From NCBI RefSeq assembly GCF_025938155.1, contig NZ_JAPCZG010000002.1, forward strand, positions 310,001 through 374,000: a stretch of DNA of 64,000 nt, in the 5' to 3' direction. The notes below the pieces were generated by a model. That model did no database searches, was not told the origin of the DNA, and was given only the letters and a program-made list of their open reading frames with translations. The stretch is from Novosphingobium sp. KCTC 2891 (GTDB lineage: Bacteria; Pseudomonadota; Alphaproteobacteria; Sphingomonadales; Sphingomonadaceae). This document shows, one piece after another, positions 26,666 to 34,771 of the stretch. Made by a program: the position numbers and the translations under genes. Positions within the stretch are counted from its first letter, which is position 1; every line of letters begins with the position of its first letter.

Positions 26666-27670
26666 TCAGCGGCCCGCGACAAGCTCCGCGAGATCGGCTT
26701 CGGGCCGCGCGCCATAGTGCGAGATGATTTCCGCCGCGCACACCGCGCCCAGCTTGAGGCATTCGGCCAGTGGGCGTCCGCGCACGTGGCCAAACAGGAA
26801 GCCGGCGGCGAACAGGTCACCCGCGCCGGTGGTGTCGACCACCTTTTCGATCGGCTCCGCCGGCACATGGGCGTGCTCGCCCGCCGCGACCGCGTGTGCG
26901 CCGTTCTCGCTGCGCGTCACGACCAGCGTGGGCACCTTGTCCGCCAATGCGGCGATGCCATCGTGGAAATCGTCCTTGCCGGTCAGCGCAGCGAGTTCGT
27001 GCTCGTTGGCGAACAGGATGTCGATTTGCCCTGCTTCGATCAGCGCGCGGAAATCGTCGCCATGGCGCGAAATGACGAACGCGTCGGACAGCGTGAATGC
27101 CACCTTGCGGCCGGCCGCACGGGCAGCGGCAATCGCCTTGCGCATCGCCCGGCGCGGCTCCTCGGGATCCCACAGGTAGCCTTCGAGATAGAGCACGGCA
27201 GCACTGGCGATCACCGTCTCGTCGAGCGCGGCGGCCGGCAGGAACTGCGATGCGCCCAGGAACGTGTTCATCGTGCGCTGGCCGTCCGGGGTCACGAAGA
27301 TCAGGCACTGCGCCGTCGGCGGCTCCTCGCCCCGCGCGGGGGTGGCGAAATCGATGCCGCCCGAGCGGATGTCATGCGCGAAGACCTGGCCGAACTGGTC
27401 GTCCGCCACCTGCCCGATGAAAGCGCACTTCGCGCCGAGCGCAGCCAGCCCCGCCAGCGTGTTCGCCGCGGATCCGCCCGAAATCTCACGCGCAGGCCCC
27501 ATCGCGTCATAGAGCGCGCGCGCGCGGTCCGCATCGACCAGCGTCATGCCGCCCTTGGCCAGCCCGAGCCGCTCGATATCGGCATCCTCGGCGGGTGCCA
27601 TCACGTCGACGATGGCGTTTCCGATGGCGATAACGTCAAGAGTCGGAACGTCGAGAATCGGCTCGCTCAT
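26666..27670 (-). CDS. PfkB-family carbohydrate/adenosine kinase
   Basis: 334 residues from ATG 27670 (MSEPILDVPTLDVIAIGNAI) with GGAG upstream. PfkB motif 1 is GGSAANTLAGLAALGAKCAF and motif 2 is VVDTTGAGDLFAAGFLFGHV, whose Asp is the catalytic base. The overall sequence resembles the adenosine-kinase-like branch common in alphaproteobacteria, which phosphorylates the 5'-OH of a nucleoside or sugar with ATP. The exact substrate is inferred, not shown. It is convergent with purD, which would fit a purine-salvage role. Confidence 0.85.
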   Translation of the reverse strand: MSEPILDVPTLDVIAIGNAIVDVMAPAEDADIERLGLAKGGMTLVDADRARALYDAMGPAREISGGSAANTLAGLAALGAKCAFIGQVADDQFGQVFAHDIRSGGIDFATPARGEEPPTAQCLIFVTPDGQRTMNTFLGASQFLPAAALDETVIASAAVLYLEGYLWDPEEPRRAMRKAIAAARAAGRKVAFTLSDAFVISRHGDDFRALIEAGQIDILFANEHELAALTGKDDFHDGIAALADKVPTLVVTRSENGAHAVAAGEHAHVPAEPIEKVVDTTGAGDLFAAGFLFGHVRGRPLAECLKLGAVCAAEIISHYGARPEADLAELVAGR

Positions 27671-27807
27671 GCGTGCACTCCGCTTGCAGGTCTTGAGGGG
27701 AAGGTCGTTGGCCAGCGAGGTAGCCATGTCCTCACTGCACCGCAAGGTCGCTGCGGCGCGCCGGAGCAGCGTTGACAGCACAGGCGGGAGCGACGATCCG
27801 ATGGCGC

Positions 27808-28239
27808 ATGATGCTACGCCTCGCTCTGCTGCTTCCCCTCACCTGCGCCCTTGCGGCCTGTGGCGGCGCCACGGGCACGACCACAGGCGCCACCGGCAAG
27901 TCGGCCACGATCCGCAGCACCGGGCGGCCGCCGACGCGGCCCGCGGTCCGCACGCCCCCGCCGCGCCCGACCGCGCAGTTCCAGACCGCGCCCGGCCTTG
28001 AAGGCGTGATCGGTGCGGATGCGGACCAGCTCACCCGCCTGTTCGGCGCGCCCCGGCTGGACGTGCGCGAAGAGGATGCGCGCAAGCTGCAATGGTCCGG
28101 CACGGCGTGTGTGCTCGACGCCTATCTCTATCCAACGGAACAGGGCAGCCGGCCTGTGGCGACCTACGTGGATGCCCGGCGCGGGGACGGGCGCGACGTT
28201 GACCGTGCCGCCTGCGTCGCCGCGCTGAAAAGACCCTGA
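27808..28239 (+). CDS. small lipoprotein of unknown function
   Basis: 143 residues from ATG 27808 (ATG 27811 is also possible). A lipoprotein signal ends ALAACGG (lipobox LAAC). A Thr/Gly/Pro-rich linker follows, then a compact domain with GADADQLTRLFGAPRLDVRE and CVLDAYLYPTEQGSRPVATY, with two further cysteines. The pattern resembles small envelope lipoproteins found across sphingomonads. No function is assigned. It is convergent with the DoxX gene. Confidence 0.7.
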   Translation: MMLRLALLLPLTCALAACGGATGTTTGATGKSATIRSTGRPPTRPAVRTPPPRPTAQFQTAPGLEGVIGADADQLTRLFGAPRLDVREEDARKLQWSGTACVLDAYLYPTEQGSRPVATYVDARRGDGRDVDRAACVAALKRP

Positions 28240-28255
28240 TCCGCCAAGGCGAGAG

Positions 28256-28822
28256 TCAGGACAGCGACCACCAGCGGCGGCGCCGTTCCGGCACGCCGTC
28301 GCCATCGACATCGGTCGTGACATAAGTCGTCGCCGGGCGCGTGCCGGCCGTTGTGACGCCTGCAACCTGACCTTCCGCGCGCGCCGCGCGCAGTTCCGCC
28401 TCGCGCGCGCGCTCCTCCGCTTCCCGCGTGGCCACTTCACCGCGGCGACGCAGGCGCATCGAGTCGTAGCTCCAGCGCATCTGGCTATGCGCGAACAGGC
28501 ACAGGAAGCCGCCAGCGATGGCGACGTTCTTCAGCGCCATCGTCGCCTGCATCGGATCAGTGAAATCGCGGTGGAAGAACAGGACGGTGACAAGGCTGAA
28601 CCCGGCGAACAGGATCGAGAACAACCGGGTCATGAAGCCCAGCGCGATGGCCAGCCCGCCGATCAGTTCGAACAGCGCGGTCGGAAGCGCCAGGCCGGAA
28701 GGAAGGCCGGCCCCGGTAATCAGCGTTTCGGTGCCAGCCAGATCGAACAGCTTGTTGATGCCGGATACAACGAAGATCACGGCAAGCAGAATGCGCCCCA
28801 CAAGCGCTGCGATGGTGTTCAC
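28256..28822 (-). CDS. DoxX-family membrane protein
   Basis: 188 residues from GTG 28822, preceded by GGGGAGAG. Four hydrophobic segments occupy residues about 5-120: VGRILLAVIFVVSGINKLFD (the family's GRxLLAxxFxxxGxxKL), ALFELIGGLAIALGFMTRLF, ILFAGFSLVTVLFF and AGGFLCLFAHSQMRW. A charged Arg/Glu-rich C-terminal tail follows. DoxX proteins are inner-membrane proteins linked to redox and sulfur metabolism. It starts 50 bases after the Rrf2 regulator stop on the same strand, so the two are likely co-transcribed. Confidence 0.85.
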   Translation of the reverse strand: MNTIAALVGRILLAVIFVVSGINKLFDLAGTETLITGAGLPSGLALPTALFELIGGLAIALGFMTRLFSILFAGFSLVTVLFFHRDFTDPMQATMALKNVAIAGGFLCLFAHSQMRWSYDSMRLRRRGEVATREAEERAREAELRAARAEGQVAGVTTAGTRPATTYVTTDVDGDGVPERRRRWWSLS

Positions 28823-28872
28823 GGGCTTCTCTCCCCACGAAAGGCCCGCCGGATCGGCGCGCCTTTGCGGGA

Positions 28873-29331
28873 TCAATCGCCCGGCGTGGCGCAAGTTCCG
28901 CCAGCTGGTGCGGGAATCACCGTCCAGGGCAGGAAAGCCGGCACACCCTCCGCCGACACATCCGCGAGCGTGTGCCTGTCGAGCACGGCGAGGAACGCCT
29001 CCAGCGCCTCGGCCAGAACGCCGCTCAACCCGCAGTTGTCGCGCAGGGCGCAGCGCGCGCAATCCGCCAGCTTCATGCCGCGCTCCAGCGCGCGCACGAC
29101 TTCGCCCACGGTGATCGCCGCCGCCGGACGCGCCAGCGAAACGCCGCCACCCCGGCCGCGCTGGCTGGCCACGAATCCCTCATGCACCAGCGCCTGCGCT
29201 ACCTTGGCGACATGGTTGTAGGACAGGCCCTGCTCCGCCGCGAAGCGTGGCAGCGAAATCGAAGCGCCGTCCGCACGCGCCAGCACCAGCAGCAGGCGGA
29301 GGCCGAAATCGGTGTGCTGGGTAAGCTGCAT
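28873..29331 (-). CDS. Rrf2-family regulator, NsrR-like
   Basis: 153 residues from ATG 29331 (MQLTQHTDFGLRLLLVLARA). Winged-helix DNA-binding domain with RGRGGGVSLARPAAAITVGE, then a cysteine triad in DCARCALRDNCGLS that would hold a 2Fe-2S or 4Fe-4S cluster. NsrR-type members sense nitric oxide through this cluster and repress NO-detoxification genes. The divergent neighbour is a globin gene with a palindromic site between them, which fits. The C-x2-C-x5-C spacing is not the exact E. coli NsrR spacing, so IscR- or RirA-like sensing remains possible. Confidence 0.82.
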   Translation of the reverse strand: MQLTQHTDFGLRLLLVLARADGASISLPRFAAEQGLSYNHVAKVAQALVHEGFVASQRGRGGGVSLARPAAAITVGEVVRALERGMKLADCARCALRDNCGLSGVLAEALEAFLAVLDRHTLADVSAEGVPAFLPWTVIPAPAGGTCATPGD

Positions 29332-29378
29332 GATGATTCTTCCTGTCCGATTCCCGCTTGCGAAAATCAAGTAAAACC

Positions 29379-29399
29379 AATACCGGTATTTTCTATACC
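29379..29399. promoter_or_regulatory. candidate Rrf2/NsrR operator
   Basis: AATACCGGTATT (29379-29390) is a perfect 12-bp palindrome. Its right half also forms GGTAT-N5-ATACC with 29395-29399, so three ATACC-type half-sites lie in 21 bases. It is in the 89-base gap between the divergent Rrf2 and globin starts. Position and symmetry suggest a binding site for the adjacent regulator. Confidence 0.55.
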
Positions 29400-29420
29400 A
29401 CAAAAATGGAGTCGATCCCA

Positions 29421-29870
29421 ATGCGAACCGCTTCCCCTGCCGCCATCGAAATCGTCAAGGCCACCGCACCCGCCATCGAGAAGCACGGCGTTGCCATCAC
29501 CACGGCGATGTATGCGCGCCTGTTCCAGAATCCGGACGTGGCCGCGATGTTCGATCGCGCGGCGCAGGATAGCGGCGAGCAGCCCAAGCGCCTCGCGGCG
29601 GCGATTCTGGCCTATGCCAAGAACATCGACAAGCTGGGCAACCTGGGGTCGGCGGTGCAGCGCATGGTCGCTCGCCACGTCGAAACCGGCGTGAAGGCCC
29701 AACATTACCCGCTCGTGGCCGAAGCACTGCTTCCGGCGATCCGCGACGTGCTGGGCGCCGATGTCGCCACCGACGAAATCCTGGCCGCGTGGGGCGAAGC
29801 CTACTGGATGCTCGCGGATATCCTGATCGCCGCAGAGGCGCAGGTCTACGAAGACGCCGAAGCGGCGTAA
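29421..29870 (+). CDS. single-domain globin (flavohemoglobin-like)
   Basis: 149 residues from ATG 29421 (MRTASPAAIEIVKATAPAIE), with GGAG upstream at 29408-29411. Globin features: VAITTAMYARLFQNPDVAAM (B-C region with the B10-type Tyr), ARHVETGVKAQHYPLVAEAL (proximal-His region of the flavohemoglobin type) and WGEAYWMLADILIAAEAQVY. No FAD or NAD domain is attached, so any NO dioxygenase activity would need an external reductase. Divergence from an NsrR-like regulator supports a role in NO or oxygen handling. Confidence 0.88.
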   Translation: MRTASPAAIEIVKATAPAIEKHGVAITTAMYARLFQNPDVAAMFDRAAQDSGEQPKRLAAAILAYAKNIDKLGNLGSAVQRMVARHVETGVKAQHYPLVAEALLPAIRDVLGADVATDEILAAWGEAYWMLADILIAAEAQVYEDAEAA

Positions 29871-29877
29871 CGAAGTT

Positions 29878-29904
29878 CGGCGGGGCGCCCCTCGCGCCCC
29901 GCCG
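29878..29904. terminator. hairpin between globin and saccharopine-DH-fold genes
   Basis: 11-bp stem CGGCGGGGCGC (29878-29888) / GCGCCCCGCCG (29894-29904) with a five-base loop, between the convergent stops at 29870 and 29910. No T-run on either side. Confidence 0.55.
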
Positions 29905-29909
29905 TTCAC

Positions 29910-31088
29910 TCAGTTTTCGACTTCGAACGTGATCTCGGCATGCTGGCGCAAGCGCTCGACCAGCGCCTCGCCCACGAAGGCCCCCGGCGTTGCCACGCCG
30001 CCCGCCACATCCGATTCGATCAGCGCCAGCCCCGTTTCGGTCAGCATCCGGCTGGTCGAGCCATAGCCCGGATCGTAGCGGCCCTTCACCCCGTAGTGAA
30101 TCGTGCGCCCGTCGGGCATCTCTCCCACGAACAGCAGGTCATAGCTGCCGTTGTCGCGCACTTCCTTGGTCGGCCCCTCGCCCGGCTTGGGATCGTTGGG
30201 CGTGCCGATCATCGGGGTCACCGCGATGTAGTCGGCCACGGCCTTGCCCTGATCGCCCGGTCCGGTGAGGATCATCTCGTCGTAGACGAAGTCCTTGCCG
30301 AAGGGGAAACCGAGCAACTGGTTCGTGCGGTGGACGTTCTTGACGTTGATCACCGCCATCACGAACGGCGCACCCCAGCTGCCCAGCGTCTCGTCATAGG
30401 CCGGCACGTCGGCGGCCGGTTGCTCCGGTCCCTCGAAACCCGGCGTCAGGCCGAACGGGCTGGCCATGATCTGGCCCAGCGCCGGCTCCTTGGCGATGGC
30501 CGCCAGCGTTGCCTTGAGGCTGGCCGCAGTGCCGCCCGAAACGCCGCCCTTGGTATCGCGCACGCGCCCCTTCACGCGCGGCGCCGGTGCGCCGAAGCGC
30601 GCGACGGCTTCCTTTTCCAGCATCAGCACGCCCAGGTCGAACGGGATCGAATCGAACCCGCACGAGAAGCAGATGCGCGCGCCGGTCTGCCGCGCCTGCG
30701 CATCATACTTGTCGATCATCTGGCGCATCCACACCGGCTCGCCGCACAAGTCGGCATAATCGGTGCCCGCCTCGACGCAGGCCTTTACCACCGGCTCGCC
30801 ATAGAGCTGGTACGGGCCGACCGTGGTGACAATCGACTTGGTCTGCTGGGCCATAGCGGCGATGCTCGCCGGGTCGGCGATATCCGCCACGATCAGCGGC
30901 GTGTCCTTGGGCGCGCCGATCAGGTCGCGCACTTCGGCCAGCTTGTCCGCGCTACGTCCCGCCATCGCCCAGCGCGGGCCTGACGTGCCGTAGTGCGTGT
31001 TGAGATATTCCGCGACCAGCCGCCCGGTGTAGCCCGTGGCGCCGTAGATCACGATATCGTACGGGCGCGAGGCCCTGTCGGTAGCCAT
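29910..31088 (-). CDS. saccharopine-dehydrogenase-fold NADP-binding protein (trans-acting enoyl reductase family)
   Basis: 392 residues from ATG 31088 with GGGAGAG upstream. Rossmann motif GATGYTGRLVAEYLN at the N-terminus, then TTVGPYQLYGEPVVKACVEA and CGFDSIPFDLGVLMLEKEA. This matches the saccharopine-dehydrogenase NADP-binding family that includes trans-acting enoyl reductases of lipid biosynthesis. It is separated from the acyl-CoA dehydrogenase gene by only 20 bases on the same strand, so a shared role in acyl/lipid metabolism is inferred. Its reaction is not known. Confidence 0.82.
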   Translation of the reverse strand: MATDRASRPYDIVIYGATGYTGRLVAEYLNTHYGTSGPRWAMAGRSADKLAEVRDLIGAPKDTPLIVADIADPASIAAMAQQTKSIVTTVGPYQLYGEPVVKACVEAGTDYADLCGEPVWMRQMIDKYDAQARQTGARICFSCGFDSIPFDLGVLMLEKEAVARFGAPAPRVKGRVRDTKGGVSGGTAASLKATLAAIAKEPALGQIMASPFGLTPGFEGPEQPAADVPAYDETLGSWGAPFVMAVINVKNVHRTNQLLGFPFGKDFVYDEMILTGPGDQGKAVADYIAVTPMIGTPNDPKPGEGPTKEVRDNGSYDLLFVGEMPDGRTIHYGVKGRYDPGYGSTSRMLTETGLALIESDVAGGVATPGAFVGEALVERLRQHAEITFEVEN

Positions 31089-31108
31089 GTTTTGCTCTCC
31101 CTGAATGC

Positions 31109-32278
31109 TCAGAATCCGTATTGGCGGCTGGCGAGATCGAACATGATCTCCTCCGATCCGCCGCCGATCGCCATCACGCGCACTTCGCGGTAGATCCGCT
31201 CGACCCGGCTGCCTCGGATGAAACTCGCCCCGCCAAGAATCTGGCACGCCTCGCGCGCGCAGAATTCCATGGTCTGGGTCGCCTGCACCTTGAGCAGCGC
31301 GAACTCGCCGGGCGCGGCCTTGCCGTTCAGGAGCGTCCACGCGCAGTGATCGATCCACGCCTGCGTCGCCTGGATGCGGCGCAGCATGTCGGCCAGCTTG
31401 TGGCGGATCACCTGGTTGGACACGAGCGGCTTGCCGAAAGTCTGGCGCTCGCGCGCCCAGTCCAGAGCGTCCTCGAAGCACAGCCGCGCGTTGGCCGCCG
31501 CCTGCTGCGCCATGCCGATACGCTCGCCGTTGAAATTGCGCATGATCCCGGCAAAGCCCCCGTTTTCCGGGCCGATCAGGTTTTCCGCGGGCACTTCCAC
31601 GTCATCGAAATGGATCGTTGCGGTATCGGAGGCATGCCAGCCCATCTTGTCGAGCGCGGTGCGCGAAACGCCGGGCCGGTCCATCTCGACCAGCAGCAGC
31701 GAAACGCCGCCGATCCCAGCCCCGCCGGTGCGGACGGCCAGCGTGATGTAGTCGGCGCGCATCCCCGAGGTGATGTAGGTCTTCTGTCCGTTGACCACGT
31801 AGCTCGCGCCCTTGCGCTCGGCCCGCGTCTTCAGGTTGGCGACGTCCGATCCGCCCCCCGGCTCGGTGATGCCCAGTGCGATGATCTTCTCACCCGCCAG
31901 CACGTCGGGCGCAATGCGGCGCTTCATCGCATCGCCGCCCATGGCCAGGATGGGCGGCAGGCCGATGCCGTGCGTCATCAGCGAGGCAACGATGCCGCCC
32001 GCGCCCGGCCGGCACAGTTCCTCGCTCTGGACGAAGGAATGGAAGATGTCGAAGCCTTCGCTCGCCCCGCCGAATTCCTCGGGATAGCCAAGGCCCAGCA
32101 CGCCCGCCTGCGCCGCCTTGCGGTGCAATTCGCGCGGCAGCCGGCCTTCGCGCTCCCACGCATCGACATGGGGCAGGACTTCGCGGGTGACGAAGGCGCG
32201 CACGCTGTCGCAGACCGCTTCGTGGGTTTCGTCGTAGTGGGGCGAGCGGGTGCGCCACTCGTCGAACAGGTAGGCCAT
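31109..32278 (-). CDS. acyl-CoA dehydrogenase (ACAD 1)
   Basis: 389 residues from ATG 32278 (MAYLFDEWRTRSPHYDETHE). FAD-dependent beta-oxidation enzyme with ALGITEPGGGSDVANLKTRA (FAD-binding loop), YVVNGQKTYITSG, and C-terminal RIYREVRVMAIGGGSEEIMF holding the ACAD catalytic-region Arg/Glu pattern. It oxidises an acyl-CoA to the 2-enoyl-CoA, passing electrons to ETF. A palindromic site at 32357-32372 lies about 80 bases upstream and resembles one upstream of ACAD 3 (48073-49227). Chain-length preference is unknown. Confidence 0.9.
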   Translation of the reverse strand: MAYLFDEWRTRSPHYDETHEAVCDSVRAFVTREVLPHVDAWEREGRLPRELHRKAAQAGVLGLGYPEEFGGASEGFDIFHSFVQSEELCRPGAGGIVASLMTHGIGLPPILAMGGDAMKRRIAPDVLAGEKIIALGITEPGGGSDVANLKTRAERKGASYVVNGQKTYITSGMRADYITLAVRTGGAGIGGVSLLLVEMDRPGVSRTALDKMGWHASDTATIHFDDVEVPAENLIGPENGGFAGIMRNFNGERIGMAQQAAANARLCFEDALDWARERQTFGKPLVSNQVIRHKLADMLRRIQATQAWIDHCAWTLLNGKAAPGEFALLKVQATQTMEFCAREACQILGGASFIRGSRVERIYREVRVMAIGGGSEEIMFDLASRQYGF

Positions 32279-32356
32279 CGGGGCGATCCTCATCAGGCAC
32301 GGCGGGCTTCGCTCCCGCTCTCGTCCCCGCTGGTATCGCGCCCGCCCAGACCTTAG

Positions 32357-32372
32357 TCAATCGAGCGATTAA
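32357..32372. promoter_or_regulatory. inverted repeat upstream of ACAD 1
   Basis: Sequence TCAATCGAGCGATTAA with a perfect AATCG-AG-CGATT core (32359-32370). Twelve of its 16 positions match the repeat upstream of ACAD 3 (49296-49311), at a similar distance from the start codon. Probable operator for a shared acyl-CoA- or fatty-acid-responsive repressor. Confidence 0.55.
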
Positions 32373-32387
32373 ATTCCGGCGCGAGGC

Positions 32388-32942
32388 TCACAGCCTGGGC
32401 AGCGTGACCCCGCGCTGGCCCATGTATTTGCCCGCACGGTCGGCATAGCTGACCTCGCACGGCTCGTTCCCCTGCAGGAACAGGAACTGGCACGCGCCTT
32501 CGTTGGCATAGATCTTGGCCGGCAGCGGCGTGGTGTTCGAAAACTCCAGCGTGACGTGCCCTTCCCAGCCCGGCTCCAGCGGGGTCACGTTCACGATGAT
32601 GCCGCAGCGCGCATAAGTGCTCTTGCCCAGGCAGATCACCAGAACGTCGCGCGGCACGCGGAAATATTCGACCGTGCGCGCCAGCGCGAACGAGTTGGGC
32701 GGGATCACGCAGACGTCGGTCTTGCGATCGACGAACGAGTTCGAATCGAAGTTCTTCGGGTCGACCACCGCCGAATCGACGTTGGTGAAGATCTTGAAGT
32801 CGTCCGAAACGCGCGCGTCATAGCCGTAGGACGACAGGCCATAGCTGATGCAGTTGTCGCGGCGCTGGCTCTCGACGAAAGGCTCGATCATGCCTTCGCT
32901 GAGTGCCTTCTCGCGGATCCACTTGTCGGAAAGAATGGCCAA
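32388..32942 (-). CDS. dcd: dCTP deaminase
   Basis: 184 residues, the usual length for alphaproteobacterial Dcd, from TTG 32942 ([20 protein letters not shown]). It converts dCTP to dUTP, the precursor of dTMP. Motifs: [28 protein letters not shown] and [20 protein letters not shown], which contains the catalytic Glu region. No ATG fits; the TTG gives the conserved family N-terminus exactly. The cytidine deaminase gene lies just upstream on the same strand, so the pair serves pyrimidine nucleotide interconversion. Confidence 0.93.
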   Translation of the reverse strand: MAILSDKWIREKALSEGMIEPFVESQRRDNCISYGLSSYGYDARVSDDFKIFTNVDSAVVDPKNFDSNSFVDRKTDVCVIPPNSFALARTVEYFRVPRDVLVICLGKSTYARCGIIVNVTPLEPGWEGHVTLEFSNTTPLPAKIYANEGACQFLFLQGNEPCEVSYADRAGKYMGQRGVTLPRL

Positions 32943-32967
32943 GACGTACCCCCGGATTGCGTGCTGG

Positions 32968-33402
32968 TCAGCCCAGCTGCGCCGGACCGAATGCGTGGGG
33001 CAATAGCACCGAAAGCCGCGTTTCCAACACGTCATGCGCGCCCACGCTCAGCACCAGCGGATCGGTCCCGCCCAGCTGCGCCAGTTCGCTCAGCACCTGC
33101 CGGCACCGCCCGCACGGCGTGACCGGCGCATCGATGCGGCCGCCCGGTCCGCCCAGCACCGCCACCGCGACCAGCCCGCCGCGCCTTCCGGCATGGCTGG
33201 CGAGCGCGCAGGCCACCGTTTCCGCACAGAGCGACAAGCCGTAGCTGGCATTCTCCATGTTCGCACCGGTCACGATCGCGCCATCGTCGAACAGCAGCGC
33301 CGCACCCACATGGAAACCGGAATAGGGCGCATAGGCGCTGTCCGCCGCGCGCCGCGCCGCCGCCACCAGCGCATCGCGCGCCGCGGGGCCGAGGCCGCTC
33401 AC
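32968..33402 (-). CDS. cdd: cytidine deaminase
   Basis: 144 residues from GTG 33402. Zinc-dependent deamination of cytidine/deoxycytidine to uridine/deoxyuridine. Signatures: [20 protein letters not shown], catalytic CAETVACA (C-A-E) and PCGRCRQVL (PCxxC zinc ligands). The GTG overlaps the stop of the GH25 gene as GTGA, giving tight coupling. The long open frame that continues upstream is out of character and belongs to another frame of the GH25 gene. Confidence 0.93.
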   Translation of the reverse strand: MSGLGPAARDALVAAARRAADSAYAPYSGFHVGAALLFDDGAIVTGANMENASYGLSLCAETVACALASHAGRRGGLVAVAVLGGPGGRIDAPVTPCGRCRQVLSELAQLGGTDPLVLSVGAHDVLETRLSVLLPHAFGPAQLG

Positions 33403-34094
33403 GGCTGCACCACCACCCAGCGCACCGGGCCTTCGGCACCGTTCACGCGCAAGCGGCGCGTCGCGGTCCACATCACCCACGGCCGCCCGGCATAGCCCGG
33501 CGCCAGATAGTCCTGCTGAACCCAGATGTTGCGGTCGATCACGGCCGCCAGATGATAGCGGTTTTCGATCCCGCGCGAAACCATCAGGATCGCCGGCTTG
33601 CCCACGTGCTTCTCGATCTGGTTGAGGAAAGTCGTCAGCTCGCTCTGCATCGCGGCCTCGCCCGGCGCTTCGGGGCAGGAACGCGAATCGATATCGAGCG
33701 CGATCGCGGGGGGCAGCAGGTCCTTCTCGCGCGGGACGGTGGTGACGAAGTTCGCCGCCTGCGCATCGGCCGGCGCGCACAGGTCATAGACGTGGACCGC
33801 GCCCGCTTGCATCCCGCGCTCGCGCACCGCCGCGATTCCTTCACCGAAGGCGGGATCGCGCCGATCCGGCCCCTCGCTGGCGGTCAGGTAGACGAAGTCG
33901 GCACCCGCCGCTTTCAGCAACCGCCAGTCGATCGTGCCATCGTGCCCGTCGAGCCAGGCGCCCTGCACCGGAAAGCGCGTTCGGTCCGGGCGCCAGGCGC
34001 GCGCCTCCCACCACGCCGCGCCGCCCGCGACGAGCAGCACCAACACCAATGCCGCCAGCAGGCGCTTGCGCGCCGCCTTGCCTTTTTTCGCCAT
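33399..34094 (-). CDS. GH25-family muramidase-like protein, membrane-anchored
   Basis: 231 residues. A basic N-terminus and one uncleaved-looking helix (RLLAALVLVLLVAGGAAWWE) anchor the protein. The rest is a GH25 TIM-barrel: FPVQGAWLDGHDGTIDWRLL, DFVYLTASEGPDRRDPAF, AIALDIDSRSCPEAPG and ILMVSRGIENRYHLAAV. In classical GH25 lysozymes the catalytic pair is DxE; here the matching place reads ALDID, so the acid is Asp instead of Glu. It would face the periplasm and act on, or bind, peptidoglycan. It is directly coupled to cdd. Confidence 0.82.
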   Translation of the reverse strand: MAKKGKAARKRLLAALVLVLLVAGGAAWWEARAWRPDRTRFPVQGAWLDGHDGTIDWRLLKAAGADFVYLTASEGPDRRDPAFGEGIAAVRERGMQAGAVHVYDLCAPADAQAANFVTTVPREKDLLPPAIALDIDSRSCPEAPGEAAMQSELTTFLNQIEKHVGKPAILMVSRGIENRYHLAAVIDRNIWVQQDYLAPGYAGRPWVMWTATRRLRVNGAEGPVRWVVVQP

Positions 34095-34127
34095 GCTGGA
34101 GAATCGCGTCCCGGTCAGATCTTTGCG

Positions 34128-34622
34128 TCAGCCCCTGATATGCAGCACGCAGATCAGGGTAAAGAGCCGGCGGGCCGTGGCGAAGTCGGTCTCGATCTTG
34201 CCCTCGAACCGTTCCAGCAGCATTTCGGCCGCGCCGTTGTGGACGCCGCGCCGCGCCATGTCGATCGTCTCGATCTCCTGCGCGGTGGCGCGCCGGATCG
34301 CCTGGTAATAGGAATCGCAGATCGCGAAGTAGTCCTTGATCGGCCGCCGGAAGCGCCCCAGCCCAAGGACGATCGTCTCCAGCAGCTGTCCGTCGCCCGC
34401 GCCGTCGTCGCTGGAAATGGCGAGCGCCAGCCGCCCGTCCTCGACCGAGAGGCGCAGCCGGTAAGGCCCGGTGTGACCAGCCTCGAACGCGCGCAGCGGC
34501 TTGAAGGTGTTTTCCTCGATCAGGTCGAAGATGGCGATCCGGCGCTCCTGCTCGATATCGGCATTGCGCCAGATGATCGTCGCCTCATCAAGCTCGATAT
34601 GCGAAATGCGCGGGTCCGCCAT
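34128..34622 (-). CDS. UPF0262 family protein
   Basis: 164 residues from ATG 34622 (MADPRISHIELDEATIIWRN). The whole length matches UPF0262, a conserved alphaproteobacterial family: ERRIAIFDLIEENTFKP, FRRPIKDYFAICDSYYQAIR, MARRGVHNGAAEMLLERFEG and the C-terminal ARRLFTLICVLHIRG. Function is unknown. It is a soluble, probably alpha/beta protein. It diverges from dnaB across a 149-bp region with a DnaA-box-like pair. Confidence 0.88.
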   Translation of the reverse strand: MADPRISHIELDEATIIWRNADIEQERRIAIFDLIEENTFKPLRAFEAGHTGPYRLRLSVEDGRLALAISSDDGAGDGQLLETIVLGLGRFRRPIKDYFAICDSYYQAIRRATAQEIETIDMARRGVHNGAAEMLLERFEGKIETDFATARRLFTLICVLHIRG

Positions 34623-34687
34623 GGGGCAGTGTATTTCGCAGAGGCGAAAGCCGGGGGCAAGGTGATTTGCAGGCGGCATTTGCGCCA

Positions 34688-34706
34688 TCCACAGGCTGTG
34701 GGTAAA
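34688..34706. promoter_or_regulatory. facing DnaA-box-like pair upstream of dnaB
   Basis: The 19 nt TCCACAGGCTGTGGGTAAA contain the palindrome CCACAG-G-CTGTGG and, on the reverse strand, TTACCCACA (one mismatch to TTATCCACA; plus-strand 34697-34705). The identical 19 nt lie in the candidate oriC at 62971-62989. It also overlaps a possible promoter spacer (TTGCGC 34680-34685, GTAAAT 34702-34707) for dnaB. Confidence 0.6.
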
Positions 34707-34771
34707 TTGTGCCACATCAGGGCAGCTCACTCGCTTGCCGCGAGGGCCTGCCCTGCCCCATTGAGGCTGCC

